From the NCBI GenBank assembly GCA_902489515.1, contig CABUAL010000053.1:1-9192 (forward strand): a stretch of 9,192 bases of DNA. Direction: 5' to 3'. The notes under the pieces are model-generated. The model did no database searches, had not been told where the DNA came from, and was given only the letters and a program-made list of their open reading frames with translations. The stretch's first letter is position 1, and each line of letters starts with the position of its first letter. Origin of the DNA: an uncultured Collinsella sp. GTDB lineage: Bacteria; Actinomycetota; Coriobacteriia; Coriobacteriales; Coriobacteriaceae. Made by a program: the position numbers and the translations under genes. Shown here piece by piece: positions 5,879-9,192 of the stretch.

Positions 5879-6898
5879 ATGAGTGAATCGACTGCGGTGG
5901 AGGCGCCGGCGGCAAAGGAGCCGTTCTTTAAGATGTCCTCCATCCCGGGCGCCAATATCTTGGTGCCGCTTCTGTTGGGTTGCCTGCTCAACACGCTATT
6001 CCCCGACCTGTTCAAAACGCTCGGCAGCTTTACGCTTGGCATGACCCAGCAGGGTGCAGGCCCGCTCGTGGGCGCCTTTTTGCTCATCGTCGGTACGACG
6101 ATTTCGTTTAAGAGTGCTCCTGCCGCCGCTGCCCGCGGCGCCATCATCATCGCCGTCAAGCAGATCGTGGTCGTTGCCGTGTCGCTGCTCATCCTTTATG
6201 TGTTCAACGACAACCTGTTTGGTATCTCTGCCATGGTGATGCTGGCGGCTTGCACAGGTGCCAACAACGCTATGTACGCTGGACTGATGGGCACCATGGG
6301 CAACGAGGCCGAGCGTGGCGCCGTCGCCATCACCACGCTCGTTGTCGGCCCTCCGGTCACGATGATTGTCCTTGGCGCCGCCGGTCAGGCTCCGATTGGC
6401 TGGTCGCTCGTGGGCGCCATCCTTCCGATTGTCGTTGGCATTATCCTGGGCAACCTGTTCCCCAGCTTTAAGAAGATGATGGCACCGGCACTTTCCGCCA
6501 TCATCGTGCTCGTCTTCTTTGCCATGGGCTCGACCATGACCTTTGGCCAGCTCATTAATGGCGGTCTCCCCGGTATTCTGCTCGGCGTGATCTGCTCGGT
6601 GGTCTTTGCAATTCCCGTTATCGCGGTCGATAAGCTCACGGGCGGTACGGGTGTCGCAGGTGCGGCCATTTCGAGCTGCGCCGGAGCCAATGTGGCCACG
6701 CCTGCTGCCATGGCAAGCGTCAACGAGGCCTTGTACGGCGGTGCGGTGCTCGCGACGGCCACGGCACAGGTTGCTGCCTGCGCAATCGTGACGGCTATTT
6801 TGACCCCGCTGGTCACCAGCTGGTGCTACAAGCATTTTGAGGGCCAGGGCAACGGCGATAGCAAGGCAACGACCGACAAGGCCGCCGCAGCCGCCTAA
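5879..6898 (+). CDS. kdgT: KdgT-family 2-keto-3-deoxygluconate permease
   Basis: A 339-residue, very hydrophobic inner-membrane protein with about ten predicted membrane segments between residues 25 and 316. It has a short N-terminal cytosolic tail and an Ala/Lys-rich C-terminus. It matches KdgT of E. coli as I recall it in several places: SIPGANILVPLLLG (21-34), LGSFTLGM (48-55), and the conserved stretch DKLTGGTGVAGAAISSCAGA (251-270) followed by NVATPA (271-276). KdgT imports 2-keto-3-deoxygluconate, a product of pectin and uronate breakdown, using the proton gradient. The length is close to the family norm (about 310-330). The dehydrogenase gene precedes it and a strong hairpin ends the unit. 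No KDG kinase or aldolase gene is in view, so the compound carried may be another related sugar acid. Family membership is clear; the exact substrate is inferred. Confidence 0.92.
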   Translation: MSESTAVEAPAAKEPFFKMSSIPGANILVPLLLGCLLNTLFPDLFKTLGSFTLGMTQQGAGPLVGAFLLIVGTTISFKSAPAAAARGAIIIAVKQIVVVAVSLLILYVFNDNLFGISAMVMLAACTGANNAMYAGLMGTMGNEAERGAVAITTLVVGPPVTMIVLGAAGQAPIGWSLVGAILPIVVGIILGNLFPSFKKMMAPALSAIIVLVFFAMGSTMTFGQLINGGLPGILLGVICSVVFAIPVIAVDKLTGGTGVAGAAISSCAGANVATPAAMASVNEALYGGAVLATATAQVAACAIVTAILTPLVTSWCYKHFEGQGNGDSKATTDKAAAAA

Positions 6899-6936
6899 TG
6901 CCAAGCGGCAATCAAAGCTAAAAACTAGCTACGCCA

Positions 6937-6980
6937 CAGGGCGGCCACGGGGGATCCCGTGGCCGCCCTGCAGTTTCTGT
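6937..6980 (+). terminator. Strong 15-bp hairpin terminator after the permease gene
   Basis: CAGGGCGGCCACGGG (6937-6951) and CCCGTGGCCGCCCTG (6956-6970) pair perfectly around a GGAT loop, beginning 39 bases after the permease stop. The following CAGTTTCTGT is only moderately T-rich. The reverse strand runs into TAGTTTTTAGC after the stem, so termination could work in either direction. It isolates the permease unit from pflB. Confidence 0.75.
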
Positions 6981-7061
6981 AGGGTCTCTGGGGCACTTTA
7001 TCCTGCTAAAGCTGGCATAACAGCTAGAGTGAACGTCGTACAAAGGCAAGGAAAAATACCA

Positions 7062-7113
7062 AACAAATCGGTGAACGGTAGTTGTTCGCGCTCGCATTTC
7101 CTGCGGATTTGTT
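7062..7113. repeat. 8-bp inverted repeat AACAAATC/GATTTGTT upstream of pflB
   Basis: AACAAATC (7062-7069) and GATTTGTT (7106-7113) are perfect reverse complements 44 bases apart. A smaller dyad GAAC/GTTC (7073-7076 and 7084-7087) is nested inside. The right arm overlaps the -35-like TTGTTA. The arms could be paired binding sites for a regulator of pflB; they do not fit the Rex or FNR consensus as I know it. Confidence 0.35.
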
Positions 7114-7151
7114 AAAAACGCCTTTATGATATAAAAAAAGAAACATATAAC
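7109..7151 (+). promoter_or_regulatory. AT-rich promoter-like region of pflB
   Basis: This block contains TTGTTA (7109-7114), TATGAT (7125-7130), TATAAA (7130-7135) and TATAAC (7146-7151). The best -35/-10 pair, TTGTTA with TATAAA, has a short 15-base spacer, so the exact promoter is uncertain. It is the most promoter-like stretch in the gap and would leave a leader of roughly 200 bases before pflB. Confidence 0.35.
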
Positions 7152-7161
7152 AGCCCAGATG

Positions 7162-7187
7162 GAGAGGGTCGCTATGTTATCCTTCTC
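7162..7187 (+). other. Leader stem-loop holding a possible mini open frame start
   Basis: GAGAGGGT (7162-7169) can pair with ATCCTTCTC (7179-7187) in an 8-bp stem with one G-T pair and one bulged T, leaving a nine-base loop. The loop contains the ATG (7174) of a seven-codon frame, MLSFSNG, ending in TGA at 7195-7197, with GGAGAGGG five bases before it. A translated leader peptide is possible but unproven; no attenuator follows. Confidence 0.2.
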
Positions 7188-7347
7188 AAACGGGTGAAAT
7201 CTTGGGTTTTGGGTTGCAGTTCCAAGGTGGACAAACGTTTTTCCCTGTACCAACGTGTGGTGAAGAACGGAAGAAGCCGGTAGTGCAAGCCGATATTCAA
7301 GAATTCAATAAGCAGCGGTGTGAGAGAGCGCCGCATTACACGTAACT

Positions 7348-7352
7348 AGGAG
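7348..7352 (+). promoter_or_regulatory. Ribosome binding site of pflB in a small hairpin loop
   Basis: AGGAG lies 12 bases before the ATG at 7365, farther than ideal. It sits in the 10-base loop of a weak 5-bp stem, GTAAC (7342-7346) with GTTAC (7357-7361). Folding of that stem would bring the site nearer the start. It is the only plausible ribosome site for this gene. Confidence 0.6.
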
Positions 7353-7364
7353 CGTGGTTACACA

Positions 7365-9192
<1,828 letters not shown>

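Larger units (their letters stand above)
6971..7364 (+). other. Non-coding stretch upstream of pflB
   Basis: No convincing protein gene is seen in the 394 bases between the terminator and pflB. The stretch is more AT-rich than its surroundings around 7040-7150. It contains a small dyad AGCTG-GCATAA-CAGCT (7010-7025), an 8-bp inverted repeat AACAAATC/GATTTGTT (7062-7069 and 7106-7113), a promoter-like AT block, a leader hairpin (7162-7187) enclosing the start of a seven-codon open frame, and a weak 5-bp stem around the pflB ribosome site. The size suggests a regulated promoter with a long untranslated leader, as is common for fermentation genes; the regulator is unknown. Confidence 0.6.

Noticed and set aside
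5996..6904. A 302-codon minus-strand open frame opposite the permease gene
   Set aside because: Its composition is Gly/His/Arg/Asp-rich and motif-free; the permease on the plus strand explains the region.
7233..7240. AAACGTTT palindrome in the pflB leader
   Set aside because: An isolated 8-base palindrome in AT-rich non-coding DNA can arise by chance and is not tied to any promoter element.

Overview
The window looks like chromosomal DNA from a GC-rich, anaerobic Gram-positive bacterium. The coding style and gene content would fit a gut Coriobacteriia such as Collinsella. That assignment is inferred from high GC coding sequence, GTG starts, strong GGAGG ribosome sites, a Firmicutes/Actinobacteria-type heterodimeric ABC exporter and a pyruvate formate-lyase; I could not run a taxonomic search. 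I see no phage, transposon, CRISPR or RNA gene.

Left part (about 60-4731, minus strand): a three-gene operon read right to left. It holds a MarR-family regulator, then two half-size ABC exporter subunits. The genes are translationally coupled: marR and the first ABC gene share GTGA, and the two ABC genes share TAATG. The ABC subunits form a textbook heterodimer. The first has a degenerate ATP site (Asp for the catalytic Glu, Gln for the switch His) and a roughly 200-residue insert after its first membrane segment. The second has intact catalytic residues but an LSQGQ signature. The likely role is drug or toxic-compound export under MarR control.

Middle (4732-5020): a divergent control region rich in symmetry. 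It has a 15-bp inverted repeat overlapping the marR start, a second 8-bp dyad, a CTAGGCA direct repeat and a LacI-operator-like palindrome inside a candidate promoter for the rightward genes.

Right of it (5021-6898, plus strand): a short-chain dehydrogenase/reductase gene, then a KdgT-family 2-keto-3-deoxygluconate permease gene. A hairpin lies between them and a very strong 15-bp hairpin follows. Together they suggest uptake and redox conversion of a sugar acid, though no kinase or aldolase of that route is present.

Right end (6899-9192): a 466-bp non-coding stretch with an AT-rich promoter-like zone and a structured leader, then pflB (pyruvate formate-lyase). The pflB gene runs off the window after 609 codons, before its glycyl-radical region.

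Most of the window is well-known biology. The points worth a second look are the regulatory region at 4720-4960, the dehydrogenase-permease pair, the large insert in the first ABC subunit, and the pflB leader.
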